The notes under the pieces: model-generated
What the model was told of the DNA's origin: nothing
Seen by the model: only the letters and a program-made list of their open reading frames with translations
Databases searched by the model: none
Assembly (NCBI RefSeq): GCF_000378185.1
Contig: NZ_KB899376.1
Location: 152,357-216,356 of the forward strand
Length of the DNA stretch: 64,000 nt
Source of the DNA: Salinimonas chungwhensis DSM 16280
GTDB taxonomy: Bacteria; Pseudomonadota; Gammaproteobacteria; Enterobacterales; Alteromonadaceae
Direction: 5' to 3'
Translations under genes and position numbers: made by a program
In this document: piece by piece, positions 31,737 through 40,683 of the stretch
How positions within the stretch are numbered: position 1 is the stretch's first letter
Layout: every line of letters begins with the position of its first letter

Positions 31737-32360
31737 ATGCAAGGAAAGTTTATTGTTGTTGAGGGGCTGGAAGGGGCCGGAAAAAGCTCGGTGATACAAC
31801 TTCTTCTCAACAGAGTAAAAAAGGCGGGTTATAAGTGTATTACCACCCGGGAGCCGGGTGGGACGCCTATGGCCGAGGCCATTAGAGAATGTGTTAAGCA
31901 TCCCTGGCAGGAACATGTCGCTCAGGAAACCGAATTGATGTTGATGTATGCTGCGCGCCGCCAGTTGCTGGTCAACACTATTTTTCCTGCACTTGATAAC
32001 AATGTCTGGGTTATCGGCGATCGTCACAATTTATCTTCATTGGCTTACCAGGGTGGCGGCCGGCAAATAGATGAACACATAATGCGAACATTAAGTGAAA
32101 TTACGCTTAAAGATTTTACACCCGATTTAACCCTGTATCTTGATGTTGACCCGCAAACCGGCCTTGAAAGAGCGCGGGGCAGGGGGGAATTAGACCGTAT
32201 CGAACAGGCCGGGCTGGCATTTTTTGAACGTACCAGAGCGCGTTATATAGAACTGGCAGGCAACGATGAGTCGATAATTACGATCAATGCTATGCAGCCC
32301 ATTGACCAGGTCCACCAGGATGTAATGTCCTCGCTAAACAGGTTTTTAGAATGTCAGTGA
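31737..32360 (+). CDS. tmk: Thymidylate kinase
   Basis: Phosphorylates dTMP to dTDP. 207 residues; P-loop EGLEGAGKSS (9-18), the DR motif GDRHNLSS and the lid RGRGELDRIE are present. In this lid an Arg-rich segment follows the pattern of the E. coli-type enzyme. It overlaps holB by 10 bases. Confidence 0.95.
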   Translation: MQGKFIVVEGLEGAGKSSVIQLLLNRVKKAGYKCITTREPGGTPMAEAIRECVKHPWQEHVAQETELMLMYAARRQLLVNTIFPALDNNVWVIGDRHNLSSLAYQGGGRQIDEHIMRTLSEITLKDFTPDLTLYLDVDPQTGLERARGRGELDRIEQAGLAFFERTRARYIELAGNDESIITINAMQPIDQVHQDVMSSLNRFLECQ

Positions 32361-33253
32361 TTCCGTGGTTCTCAATAGTCTTTGCACAGTTGGTGGACCG
32401 CTTGTTGAAACGGCGCTTGCATCATGGTTTATTGTTAACCGGCCCGGCAGGTATTGGTAAATATGAACTTGCCCGGGCACTGGCTAAAACGATGCTGTGT
32501 AAATCGCCCGATAACGAAGGGCCCTGTGAGCAATGTCAGTCCTGCGCTTTGTTTGACGCCAGCACACATCCTGATTACGGTGAACTCACCAGCGACAAGC
32601 AATTGGGAGTTGATAAGATTCGTGAGGGCATAAGCCGACTCAATGCGACCTCCCAGCTTAGTGGCAGTAAAGTGTTAATAATTCCAGTGGCAGACAGTAT
32701 GACCGAATCGGCAGCGAATGCGTTATTAAAAACACTTGAAGAACCGACGGATAATACCTTCATCATTTTAGTAACTGATCGCATGGCACAGTTGCTGCCG
32801 ACCATCGTAAGCCGGTGTGAAAAACATATTTTATCCCGCCCCCACACTGAAGTTGCGCTGCAATGGCTGCGCGATCAAGGCATTCATAATGCAACCCAGG
32901 CTTTGCTTGACGCGTATGGTGGGGCACCGCTGCGTGTGCAGTCTGCGCTTGAGGAAGGCGCGTCCGGGGTAAGCTATGTACAATATCAGGAAGGTTTGGA
33001 AACGCTTTTAGAAGGCAACAATGATGCCGTTTCTCTGGCGACCAAGTGGCAAGACTCTGCTGCTACCATCGTAGACTGGCTTCAGCAGTATGCGCACCAG
33101 GCTTATTTGCAGGATAACAGCCCGCCGATGTTTAACTTGTATCAATCGTGTATTCGAAGCCGTCAGGTGTTACTAAATCCAGGAGTTAATAAAATTATGA
33201 TCCTCAGCAGTCTGCTGGCCGAAGTAAAACGGCCAGCGAATCGTCTTGGCTAA
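32351..33253 (+). CDS. holB: DNA polymerase III subunit delta-prime
   Basis: Clamp-loader subunit. 300 residues with the AAA+ fold, a GPAGIGKYE P-loop-like region, the zinc module CEQCQSCALF, and the SRC motif in TIVSRCEKH. It lies between tmk and the TatD-family gene, as in E. coli. The PilZ-domain gene often found next in other gammaproteobacteria is absent. Confidence 0.93.
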   Translation: MSVIPWFSIVFAQLVDRLLKRRLHHGLLLTGPAGIGKYELARALAKTMLCKSPDNEGPCEQCQSCALFDASTHPDYGELTSDKQLGVDKIREGISRLNATSQLSGSKVLIIPVADSMTESAANALLKTLEEPTDNTFIILVTDRMAQLLPTIVSRCEKHILSRPHTEVALQWLRDQGIHNATQALLDAYGGAPLRVQSALEEGASGVSYVQYQEGLETLLEGNNDAVSLATKWQDSAATIVDWLQQYAHQAYLQDNSPPMFNLYQSCIRSRQVLLNPGVNKIMILSSLLAEVKRPANRLG

Positions 33254-33310
33254 CTGAACCTGTTGTGTTTTCCATTGCCAAACCCTATCAGCACTTATTA
33301 AGAGGTTATT

Positions 33311-34084
33311 TTGTTTGTAGATTCTCATTGCCATCTCGACCGTCTTGAACAAGGCGATACACCATTGGAAGAAACGCTGAACTTCGCCCGTCAGCGTGGC
33401 GTCGAACATTTTTTATGCGTTAGTGTGTCGGTTAAAGATTTCGATGCGATGTATGAAAAAGTGCAGGGGTTTAATGATGTATCGGTGTCGTGCGGCGTGC
33501 ATCCACTCCATCAGGAAGATGCCTGCAGTTATGAAAAATTGCTACAGAAAGCATCCAGGCCAGAAGTCATCGCTATCGGTGAGACGGGGCTGGACTATTT
33601 CTACAGCGCCGATACCCAGGCTGTGCAGCGCCAATCCTTTATCGACCATATTAATGTTGCCAATGTACTGCAGAAACCATTGATCATTCATACCAGGGAT
33701 GCACGGGAAGATACCATTAACCTGCTTCGTGAGTACAAGGATGCCGGTACGAAAGGGGTGTTACATTGCTTTACCGAAACGCTTGAAATGGCTGAGGCAG
33801 CCATGGAGATGGATTTTTATATCTCCATTTCCGGTATAGTGACATTTAACTCGGCAGAAGCACTTCGGGAGGTGGTCAAAGCAGTGCCAATGGCGCGTTT
33901 GTTAATAGAAACCGACTCTCCGTGGCTGGCTCCGGTGCCCCACCGTGGTAAAAGTAACCAGCCTGGTTATGTTGTCGAGGTCGCCGAATTTATTGCTGAT
34001 TTGAAGGGGATTCCTGTAGAACAGGTGGCCAGCGCCACGACCCAAAATTTTTATCGTCTTTTCGACCAGATCAAAGCAGGGTAA
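33311..34084 (+). CDS. ycfH: TatD-family metal-dependent hydrolase (YcfH type)
   Basis: 257-residue TIM-barrel hydrolase, a predicted 3'-5' DNase. Metal ligands are visible: DSHCHLD (N terminus), GETGLDYF, the HTRDA histidine, HCF and the ETDSPWLAP motif. Starts with TTG at 33311, supported by AAGAGG upstream; this gives the conserved MFVDSHCHLD. Called YcfH rather than TatD by its position behind holB. Confidence 0.92.
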   Translation: MFVDSHCHLDRLEQGDTPLEETLNFARQRGVEHFLCVSVSVKDFDAMYEKVQGFNDVSVSCGVHPLHQEDACSYEKLLQKASRPEVIAIGETGLDYFYSADTQAVQRQSFIDHINVANVLQKPLIIHTRDAREDTINLLREYKDAGTKGVLHCFTETLEMAEAAMEMDFYISISGIVTFNSAEALREVVKAVPMARLLIETDSPWLAPVPHRGKSNQPGYVVEVAEFIADLKGIPVEQVASATTQNFYRLFDQIKAG

Positions 34085-34093
34085 GAAACCAAT

Positions 34094-34654
34094 ATGTCAG
34101 CCTGGAAACAACGTCTTACGAAGAGTTTACATCAAACCCGAAATCAGCCTGAAAGTCGTTATTTTCAGTTGGCTACAGTAGACACACAAGGTGTTCCCGA
34201 AAATCGTACCGTGGTTTTTCGACAGCTTGAAGATGAAGATTATTCATTGGTCATTGTGTCTGATACTCGCTCAGCCAAATGGGAATCACTTACTCATCAG
34301 CCAATGGCATCAATATGCTGGTATTTTTCTAAAACCCGCGAGCAATATCGGTTTACCGTGAATGCCCGTTGTTACAATCGCAAGGATGATAAGTCATTGA
34401 TTGAAACGTACTGGTCGAAGCTATCAGATGCTGGTCGCAAACAATATTTTTGGGGAAGACCTTCTTCAGTGCGCCAGAATGATGCACCATTACGGGTAAG
34501 TGAGGATATGACACAACCACCTGAGCATTTTAGTGTGATGAAGTTTCGGGTACTGGCGGTTGATTATCTTTCACTACAGGGAAATCCACAGCATCGTGAA
34601 AAGCATTGGCTAGATGAATCGGGAAATTGGACAACGCAGCCGATAGTCCCATAG
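34094..34654 (+). CDS. Pyridoxamine 5'-phosphate oxidase family FMN-binding protein
   Basis: A 186-residue split-barrel flavoprotein of the Alr4036/Pyridox_oxase_2 kind. The N terminus FQLATVDTQGVPENRTVVFR and the TRSAKWESL segment are typical FMN-binding regions. It is not a clear PdxH: the C-terminal PdxH signature is not seen. Oxidoreductase activity and substrate unknown. Only 9 bp after the TatD-family gene, so probably co-transcribed. Confidence 0.75.
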   Translation: MSAWKQRLTKSLHQTRNQPESRYFQLATVDTQGVPENRTVVFRQLEDEDYSLVIVSDTRSAKWESLTHQPMASICWYFSKTREQYRFTVNARCYNRKDDKSLIETYWSKLSDAGRKQYFWGRPSSVRQNDAPLRVSEDMTQPPEHFSVMKFRVLAVDYLSLQGNPQHREKHWLDESGNWTTQPIVP

Positions 34655-34680
34655 TCGCCAAATTCGGTTAGCGACTATGG
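34649..34680. terminator. Hairpin between convergent genes
   Basis: CCATAGTCGC (34649-34658) pairs perfectly with GCGACTATGG (34671-34680). The stem includes the stop codon of the upstream gene. There is no T-run on either side, so it is a weak or Rho-assisted terminator at best. Confidence 0.45.
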
Positions 34681-34698
34681 AGTGGTGCTGCTTCGTGA

Positions 34699-35334
34699 TT
34701 ACTGAATAACAGATTTCAATGGTTGATCGCCTTTAAAAAGCCCGTAGATACGATTCAAAGCTTTTTCATTATCGACACTGTACACAATGGCTGTGGCGAC
34801 ATCCTCACGAGGTATCTCGCGTTTATCTTCGTCTCCGGGCAACACTTCCTGTACATATTCAGTGCCCGCTTCATCAGTCAATGAGCCAGGGCGCAAGATG
34901 GTGTAAGCCACGCCGCTATTTTGCAGATGCTTATCGGCCATATGTTTGGCGACAAGATAGGGTTTTATTGGTGAGTCGACAGCGTCTGGATCATCAGAGC
35001 CCACAGAACTGACCATAATAAATTGCTTTACTGAGGCTTTTTTCGCGAACTCTACGGCATTTCTGGCTGCCCACAAATCAATTAATAATGTTTTATCCGG
35101 GCCTGTGCCGGCGCCAGAACCGGCGCAAAATACTACAGTGTCACAACCATCAAAAGCTGTCGAGAAATCTTTTTCAAGATCGCCTTCATAAATAGACAGG
35201 TTATCTCCACTTACATCAGATATTTTGTCTTTATTGCGAACCATGGCGGTAACTGTGTGACCTGCGTCCAATAGCTTTTCGGTCGCCTGTTTACCAATCT
35301 GACCGCTTGCACCTATGACCAAAATATTACTCAT
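34699..35334 (-). CDS. NAD(P)-binding atypical short-chain dehydrogenase
   Basis: A 211-residue Rossmann-fold protein with the dinucleotide-binding motif GASGQIGKQ (8-16) and FCAGSGAGTGPDKTLLIDLW, as in atypical SDRs of the NAD(P)H-binding/YwnB or NmrA-like kind. Substrate unknown. Single gene on the minus strand. A good RBS (CAGGAGATCC) precedes the ATG. Confidence 0.8.
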   Translation of the reverse strand: MSNILVIGASGQIGKQATEKLLDAGHTVTAMVRNKDKISDVSGDNLSIYEGDLEKDFSTAFDGCDTVVFCAGSGAGTGPDKTLLIDLWAARNAVEFAKKASVKQFIMVSSVGSDDPDAVDSPIKPYLVAKHMADKHLQNSGVAYTILRPGSLTDEAGTEYVQEVLPGDEDKREIPREDVATAIVYSVDNEKALNRIYGLFKGDQPLKSVIQ

Positions 35335-35433
35335 CTGGATCTCCTGTTGCTTAAAGAATTAACTTCAAAATAGAATAGTCTTAATTAATTCTCTGTGACT
35401 GACAGGTAAGATCAGGTCTATACGCTATATGAC

Positions 35434-35628
35434 ATGCCATCCTTGTATATAAGTGCCAGACCCGAAGAGGTTAATGATAAAAAGCTGCGCAAAATGGTCT
35501 CACTTTTGAAAAATCACAAAACCGGTAGTCGTTATGATCATTATCTACTGATAACAGGGGAGTCACTTAGAAAAGCCAGGATAAAGAATATACTGACGGT
35601 ATATGTTTTACGGGCAAACAGCGAGTAA
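35434..35628 (+). CDS. Small basic protein of unknown function
   Basis: A 64-residue frame rich in Lys and Arg, without signal peptide, membrane helix or known motif. It has a start without a clear RBS. It stands between divergent and convergent neighbours, so no context helps. It may be spurious; kept because it is the only frame in this 400-bp gap. Confidence 0.3.
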   Translation: MPSLYISARPEEVNDKKLRKMVSLLKNHKTGSRYDHYLLITGESLRKARIKNILTVYVLRANSE

Positions 35629-35738
35629 GCAGCTTATATAGTTATTAGAGACACTATCAACGTGCTTAGGATAGAACAATAACTAAAAACCCGTATGCAA
35701 ATTCATATTAGCGAGTACTTTGCTGTAAAAATGATTGC

Positions 35739-36206
35739 TCAGGCAATTTTTCGCAAACAACATTGCTTAAATTTTTTACCGCTTTTACACGGGCACTGAT
35801 CGTTGCGACCAATCTTTAAAAAGCCACTGTCCTGGTGAATTGTACCAGTCTGGTATTTCCAGACGGATGCCTCCTGCACAAATAGAGAAGTTTCGTGAAG
35901 AACGCCCACTCTTTTTCCTTCAAAGTAAAACGCAGAAAATTCCACAGCCGGCTCCTGACCTGGCAACGAAATGGCATTTAGCGCAAACCACGTGATACCT
36001 GCGGCACTTTCTCTTAATACATTTTCAGTTAACTCCTGCCGTTTGGAATAACAGTAAGTCTGTAAAATGTAATCGTAATCATTTAAACAGTAAGCGGTGA
36101 ACCGTGATCGCATTAAAGCTTCAGCCGTAGTGGCTTCACATTTACGTGTAATAAGAGGCTCGCAACACGCCGAAAACGTAGCGCCAGAACAACAATAACA
36201 TTTCAT
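35739..36206 (-). CDS. ychJ: YchJ family SEC-C motif protein
   Basis: A 155-residue UPF0225 protein. The N terminus CYCCSGATFSACCEPLI and the C-terminal SEC-C zinc motif GRNDQCPCKSGKKFKQCC flank a central NTF2-like domain (AEALMRSRFTAYCLNDYDYI). Function unknown. Downstream of the SulA-like gene on the same strand. Confidence 0.88.
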   Translation of the reverse strand: MKCYCCSGATFSACCEPLITRKCEATTAEALMRSRFTAYCLNDYDYILQTYCYSKRQELTENVLRESAAGITWFALNAISLPGQEPAVEFSAFYFEGKRVGVLHETSLFVQEASVWKYQTGTIHQDSGFLKIGRNDQCPCKSGKKFKQCCLRKIA

Positions 36207-36277
36207 AAAAAACTACCGGCTAACCAAAGTGGGCAGTATATCTGTCTGTTAGCTGATAATCGATATTGTCCATTTGG

Positions 36278-36628
36278 TTACCATGGCCCAATTACAATAT
36301 TCTGTTCAGAATCAGCACTCACCGATAGATTTACAATCGTAACCGGCCGCGATTCACATAATTTATCTATGCGGTTTTTTTCGGCCTTTGTCAGACTCAG
36401 GTTTTCTACATAAATAGTTTCACACTGACCACACTGAATGAGCCGGATAAGCCAGGCTGCCAGCTTTGCTCTCGCGGGTTTCTGAATACGAATGCCATCC
36501 TCAACGTCTTTTGAGAATGCAATATTATCGGCCAGCAAGTACCTCCATCCCAACGGCTTAGGTTGTGGAACCACACCACTGTCCAGTGGCAGAGGGAGCT
36601 GAAATTCGTTACGTGAATGTGTAGTCAT
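36278..36628 (-). CDS. SulA-like SOS-regulated protein
   Basis: A 116-residue protein. The central segment AKLAAWLIRLIQCGQCETIYVENLSL... then LTKAEKNRIDKLCESRPVTIVNLSV resembles the fold and spacing of SulA (an RALRTGNYSVVIGW-like strand, then a helix and MGFIMRPVS-like strand). SulA blocks FszZ-type division rings (FtsZ) during DNA damage. Overall identity to E. coli SulA is low, so the name rests on this pattern plus the LexA-type boxes directly upstream. Without those boxes I would call it hypothetical. Confidence 0.5.
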   Translation of the reverse strand: MTTHSRNEFQLPLPLDSGVVPQPKPLGWRYLLADNIAFSKDVEDGIRIQKPARAKLAAWLIRLIQCGQCETIYVENLSLTKAEKNRIDKLCESRPVTIVNLSVSADSEQNIVIGPW

Positions 36629-36636
36629 AACAAAAC

Positions 36637-36652
36637 CTGTTTATTTATACAG
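36637..36652. promoter_or_regulatory. LexA (SOS) box 1
   Basis: CTGTTTATTTATACAG, a perfect CTGT-N8-ACAG SOS box, 9 bp upstream of the SulA-like start codon on the minus strand. The AT-rich centre and flanking TA fit the gammaproteobacterial LexA consensus. Confidence 0.85.
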
Positions 36653-36668
36653 TATCTATACAGTAGTA

Positions 36669-36684
36669 CTGTATAAATAAACAT
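36669..36684. promoter_or_regulatory. LexA (SOS) box 2
   Basis: CTGTATAAATAAACAT matches CTGT-N8-ACAG at all but the last base. It is part of a perfect 16-bp inverted repeat with the first box (36639-36654 and 36667-36682), so two LexA dimers could bind 32 bp apart. A third ATACAGTA half-site lies between them (36658-36665). Confidence 0.7.
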
Positions 36685-36843
36685 GCAAGTGTTTTTTGCC
36701 GGGATTTTGAGCATCTTCCTCTTTTTCAGGAGGGCACTACTCCTCAAAGGATATGGGTGATAATTCAATAGCGCGTAATTTTAAGATACTACGAGTGGTT
36801 AATTTGCTGTATCCGCTACATAATATAATATAGCTAACACCTT

Positions 36844-39375
36844 TCATTCGCCCTGAATAAAAGCGTCTGTTGCGATATTTACGTTGAATTCGTCAGCCAG
36901 TAGCTCTTGGGTAAATGCTGATGGCGATTTACTGTCTGCGATGAGATAGCATTTATGTTTTGCCCGCGTCAGCGCCACATAAAACAGTCGACGCTCCTCT
37001 GCATATAAATAGTTATCAGACACACAAAGCAGTGCCTCAACCAGTATTTCGTCTTGTTGCTTTGCAGGAAAGCTAAGACCCTGATCTGATAACCCGATAA
37101 CAATACAGTAGTCTGCTTCAAGACCTTTAGCGCTGTGGAATGTCCAAAAGTTTATATTGCTGGCTGTAGTGTGGTGCTCAAGGTAAGCCTTTATTTCTTC
37201 AAGTAAATGGTTGTATCGCGCAAGAATAGCAATGGACCCGTCTGGGTTTGCCGCTGAAACTCTGTCGATAATTTGCCGGGTTTTTTTGGGCAAATTTATT
37301 TTCCCTTCGGCAATATCATCCAGCAGATATACCTGAGAAGCAGCAACAGTCTGGTGGGTTGTGATTGTTTTTTTGAACTGCTCGGGGTTCTTCATAATAA
37401 ACGCGCCGGCCGTGTGCGCGATACTGTTGTTGTACCGGAATGTTTTTTCCAGAGTGGTGAGTGAATGCGTACCTTGATAATGGGTAAAACGGGTCATCAA
37501 TGCAAGATTACTTCCCGAAAAACGATAGATTGATTGCCAGTCATCACCAACAGCAGTGAGCATCGGTCTGTCACTTTTATTGATAAGCGCATTTAGAAAA
37601 GCCATTCGCGCTTCGGAAATATCCTGAAATTCGTCCACCAGAATGTGGCGATACCTATAGATGTGTTCGCCAGAAGCCACACACTCGGTAGCTCTGATTA
37701 TCATATCGTCAAAGTCTATATGACTTTCTTTGCGCAAGTGTGTTTTATACGCTTCAACAAAGGCCGTAAGCAGGTCCGCATAATCATCTGCACGAATAAG
37801 GTCATGGGCGTGTAACCTGCGCACAGTTTCTGCCGGCGACAATGAGCCGGTCCGAATAGCCTGTAAGCATTTGATATAGCGCTTTACCACATTGCTAAAT
37901 CCTGCAAACTCGTGTAACGCGTGAATAACCTCTCGGGAAGGTCGTAATGATAAGCTTATACCTAAATTGTTTAACTGGGTTTCCAGTGTGCTCTCTACGT
38001 TGCCTTCAGCCACGTCGGTGTGAAATACGATGACGTGCAGGGTGCTGCGTTTAGCAAAATGGGTAGATTCAGATGGGGCTTGTGTGTTGTTGGTATGATC
38101 TGCCGTGAAACAAGCATTGGCAGCTCTGGTAGTGTCGCTTTTTGCGTATTTAACAACAATATCTGTCTCACTGAGGTGGAAACACGAGCGACAATAACCC
38201 TGGGCACAGCGCGTGTCAGAAGCAGCTGGTTTATACTGGTAGGGTAAGCAATACAAGTATAGCCAGTTAGCAATGAGCAATTCGTGATAATGTGAGACAT
38301 GCTCACCGTTCAAAGTACAAAATAATTTGCGATTTCTGATTACTTCCTGCCCAGTAGACGTCTTTGTATAAGGCGCGCTAGTACTTGAGCAGAGTAACTT
38401 AATAAATATCTTTAATGAATGTTCGCTATGTTGTATAGCGTTTGAAAACCAATCTGTTGCCCATGCCTCGAGTGCTGAGCCACTTTTAGCCAGCGGCGAT
38501 AGTATGGCAGGCACGCCAGAGCGAGAAAGTATCTGACGTCCTAATCCATGAAAGGTCAGAACCTGCGGAATGTGTTTATAAGGAATACCTATCTTAAGTG
38601 CGCGATTTTCTATTCGTGCTTTTAATTCTTTAGCGGCGGCATTGTTATATGCCAGTATCAGAAGCGTGTCGGGATCAGCGCGATGAGTCTCAATTAAATC
38701 CAGTACTTTGGCGACGATAACTGAGGTTTTTCCGGTTCCGGCAGCAGCAAGTACCAGGTTACGATCATTGTTTCGTATAATCGCAAGTCGCTGCTGCTCA
38801 GTTAATGGGTAGGTTTCAGCATGATCAAAAAATCCGGATCTGGATGCTAAACGAGATTGCTCGAACCTTTTGCGCAGAGAAGCGGCCGATTCAGATAGCG
38901 GGCTTATGTTTTGAAGAGTGCGAAGTTGTTGTAATTGTTTGTCAGCAAGACTATCAGGTTTGTCTAAAAGTGGCGTGTAGAGGTGCAGCACTTTGTTTAT
39001 TTCAGCTTCAAGAAGCTTAATCTGAGAGTCACGCAGGTAATTTTTGATTACACAATTTTCAAAGCGTTGCCAGACGGCGCTGATAAGCAAACACGCATTT
39101 GCACTGATTACCTTGTGAATAGCGCGCTTTAGCTGCGGCAAAACCTTATTAGACAGAAGACGCAATGCAATGGATTTATCAGCAAAATACAGAATTAAGG
39201 TACCGCCCAGCCATCCCTTTCTGAAATACGGAAACGCTTTTAAGTCGCTTACGGGAAAGCGCTTCTCGTACTCACCGTCATACACGACTAGTTCGTTATT
39301 TATCAGCGCAATGTGTTTAACTTCGAATAGCCTGCCAAGAGCATTCGGTGCACAAGTAACGCAGTTTTCAGTCAT
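36844..39375 (-). CDS. UvrD/Rep-family helicase, HelD (helicase IV)-like
   Basis: An 843-residue superfamily 1A helicase. The N-terminal ~190 residues resemble the helicase IV N domain; then QQRLAIIRNNDRNLVLAAAGTGKTS (Q motif and Walker A near 208), LVDEFQDIS (Walker B), GDDWQSIYRFSG (motif III), FHSAKGLEADYCIVIG (motif V) and FYVALTRAKHK (motif VI). Between motifs Ia-c and II is a long, Cys/Asn/Thr-rich insertion where HelD proteins usually carry a nuclease-like segment. Longer than E. coli HelD (684). Exact role (recombination, RNA polymerase recycling) not decidable here. Confidence 0.82.
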   Translation of the reverse strand: MTENCVTCAPNALGRLFEVKHIALINNELVVYDGEYEKRFPVSDLKAFPYFRKGWLGGTLILYFADKSIALRLLSNKVLPQLKRAIHKVISANACLLISAVWQRFENCVIKNYLRDSQIKLLEAEINKVLHLYTPLLDKPDSLADKQLQQLRTLQNISPLSESAASLRKRFEQSRLASRSGFFDHAETYPLTEQQRLAIIRNNDRNLVLAAAGTGKTSVIVAKVLDLIETHRADPDTLLILAYNNAAAKELKARIENRALKIGIPYKHIPQVLTFHGLGRQILSRSGVPAILSPLAKSGSALEAWATDWFSNAIQHSEHSLKIFIKLLCSSTSAPYTKTSTGQEVIRNRKLFCTLNGEHVSHYHELLIANWLYLYCLPYQYKPAASDTRCAQGYCRSCFHLSETDIVVKYAKSDTTRAANACFTADHTNNTQAPSESTHFAKRSTLHVIVFHTDVAEGNVESTLETQLNNLGISLSLRPSREVIHALHEFAGFSNVVKRYIKCLQAIRTGSLSPAETVRRLHAHDLIRADDYADLLTAFVEAYKTHLRKESHIDFDDMIIRATECVASGEHIYRYRHILVDEFQDISEARMAFLNALINKSDRPMLTAVGDDWQSIYRFSGSNLALMTRFTHYQGTHSLTTLEKTFRYNNSIAHTAGAFIMKNPEQFKKTITTHQTVAASQVYLLDDIAEGKINLPKKTRQIIDRVSAANPDGSIAILARYNHLLEEIKAYLEHHTTASNINFWTFHSAKGLEADYCIVIGLSDQGLSFPAKQQDEILVEALLCVSDNYLYAEERRLFYVALTRAKHKCYLIADSKSPSAFTQELLADEFNVNIATDAFIQGE

Positions 39376-39651
39376 AAGAACCTTAGGGTAGTTTATTGCA
39401 AATATTTGTAGTTTCAGCGAAGACGCCGTGCCAGAAGACGTCTTATAACTTCTCAGTGAAAAAGCGGCGTATCATAAGCTTGTCTCAGGATTTAGTACAG
39501 GCTTGCAAAACAATATCAAAAGGCGGGCTATGCGGCTGCCTGAATGCGATCGCAGGGGGGATGGATGCGCGAGGGAGGACGATAATTTTGCACAGAAATG
39601 GTGATAGCTATCCCCATACCACAGAACTGGGGATTTGCAGAGGATGCCTAA
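39376..39651. other. Intergenic, upstream of the helicase
   Basis: 276 bp with no supported gene. It must contain the helicase promoter and the 3' end of the next minus-strand transcript. No LexA-type box is seen here. Confidence 0.4.
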
Positions 39652-40227
39652 TTAAGTACGGCGACGAAGTAGTAAAATACCAGAGGTAAGTATCAGCAAG
39701 GCTGATGCCGGGGCTGGAACAGCTACCTGTTCAGGCGCATCGGCATCAGTAACGCCATCCAACCAGACACTCCAGAATGTACCTTCATTACAATCGTTTG
39801 CTGGTTGGCACCACTCGCTCAACGCAATTGATTCCTCGGAATCGTAGGCAAAACCGTCAGCCAGAGTATCGCCTATTGCGAAGTTGCTATATGTAGCAAC
39901 AGTGAAGATATAATCTCCCGCTGCAAGAAATGGCAGAATAAAGCCTGAATCAAAAATGGTTTGAGTATCAGGGTTTATTGCGGCGTCATCATCATTTTCA
40001 TCCAGGAGATTGCCAGCGCCATCCCAAAGGGCGGTTATAGGATCAAAGTTTTCACCACCTAAATGGGAATCTGTCCATACTCGTACATTTTCGGTATCTT
40101 CAGCAACTGAAAAGTTAATTTGGACCACATCATTATGAAAGGCAATATTGCCGGTGAAATTTATCAGACTGGCATGGGCCGATGAAACACAACAAAACAG
40201 CGTAATTGCTAATAGTTTTCTTAACAT
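39652..40227 (-). CDS. PEP-CTERM-type secreted protein (DVUA0089-like)
   Basis: A 191-residue exported protein: signal peptide (about 1-19, ending SSAHA), a beta-rich domain with DDDAAINPDTQTIFDSGF and GDYIFTVATYSNFA as in DVUA0089-family proteins, and a C-terminal sorting tail VPAPASALLILTSGILLLRRRT: the VPAPA variant of the PEP motif, a membrane helix and a basic cluster. Start at 40227 because GAGGAAAAT lies upstream. Such tails are cut by an exosortase, which is not in this window. Confidence 0.8.
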   Translation of the reverse strand: MLRKLLAITLFCCVSSAHASLINFTGNIAFHNDVVQINFSVAEDTENVRVWTDSHLGGENFDPITALWDGAGNLLDENDDDAAINPDTQTIFDSGFILPFLAAGDYIFTVATYSNFAIGDTLADGFAYDSEESIALSEWCQPANDCNEGTFWSVWLDGVTDADAPEQVAVPAPASALLILTSGILLLRRRT

Positions 40228-40683
40228 GAATTTTCCTCGTAAAATCAACATTGTATTGCTTTTTCAAACTACTTTTAAAAGCAAAAGTCTTAAGCAAAAA
40301 ACGCGCTCTATTTGAAATGTTTTTATTTTACTTGCGGTTAGAGGAAATAATGCTGTCGTATATTCAAATATGTAAAAGAAACTGACAGCTTTTTAACAGT
40401 CAATCGGATAATTATTTTGAAGGTTACAATAACTCCTATCTCTGTTTTTACTCTTAACGTAGATTGCGAACCAGCGCCTTACTAATTCTAACCGAAATCA
40501 CATTTTGTATTGTAAGGTCGTTTAAACCTCGTAGTCACAATCACGGACACTTTGAACAACCCAGTTGGTTGTTTGCATTCGAAATAATTGCACAGCCTGT
40601 TTTTGTGGCGTCAACTTTTAATAAACGCGCCCCTATAATCTGACTCAGGGTAAAACAAATATCCGCATTTATCTGCGATGGGA
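40228..40683. other. Intergenic region downstream of the Fap-like operon
   Basis: 456 bp, AT-rich, without supported gene. It holds the promoter of the PEP-CTERM gene and the 3' end of the minus-strand operon. A weak hairpin, AACAACC (40555-40561) with GGTTGTT (40567-40573), could be the operon terminator but lacks a T-run. Confidence 0.4.

Noticed and set aside
34094-34654. Naming the flavin protein pdxH
   Set aside because: The PdxH C-terminal signature is not seen; it fits the Alr4036-like subgroup.
40228-40400. Sigma-54 promoter before the PEP-CTERM gene at 39652
   Set aside because: No TGGCAC-N5-TTGCA-like sequence found upstream; only the 53022 gene has one.
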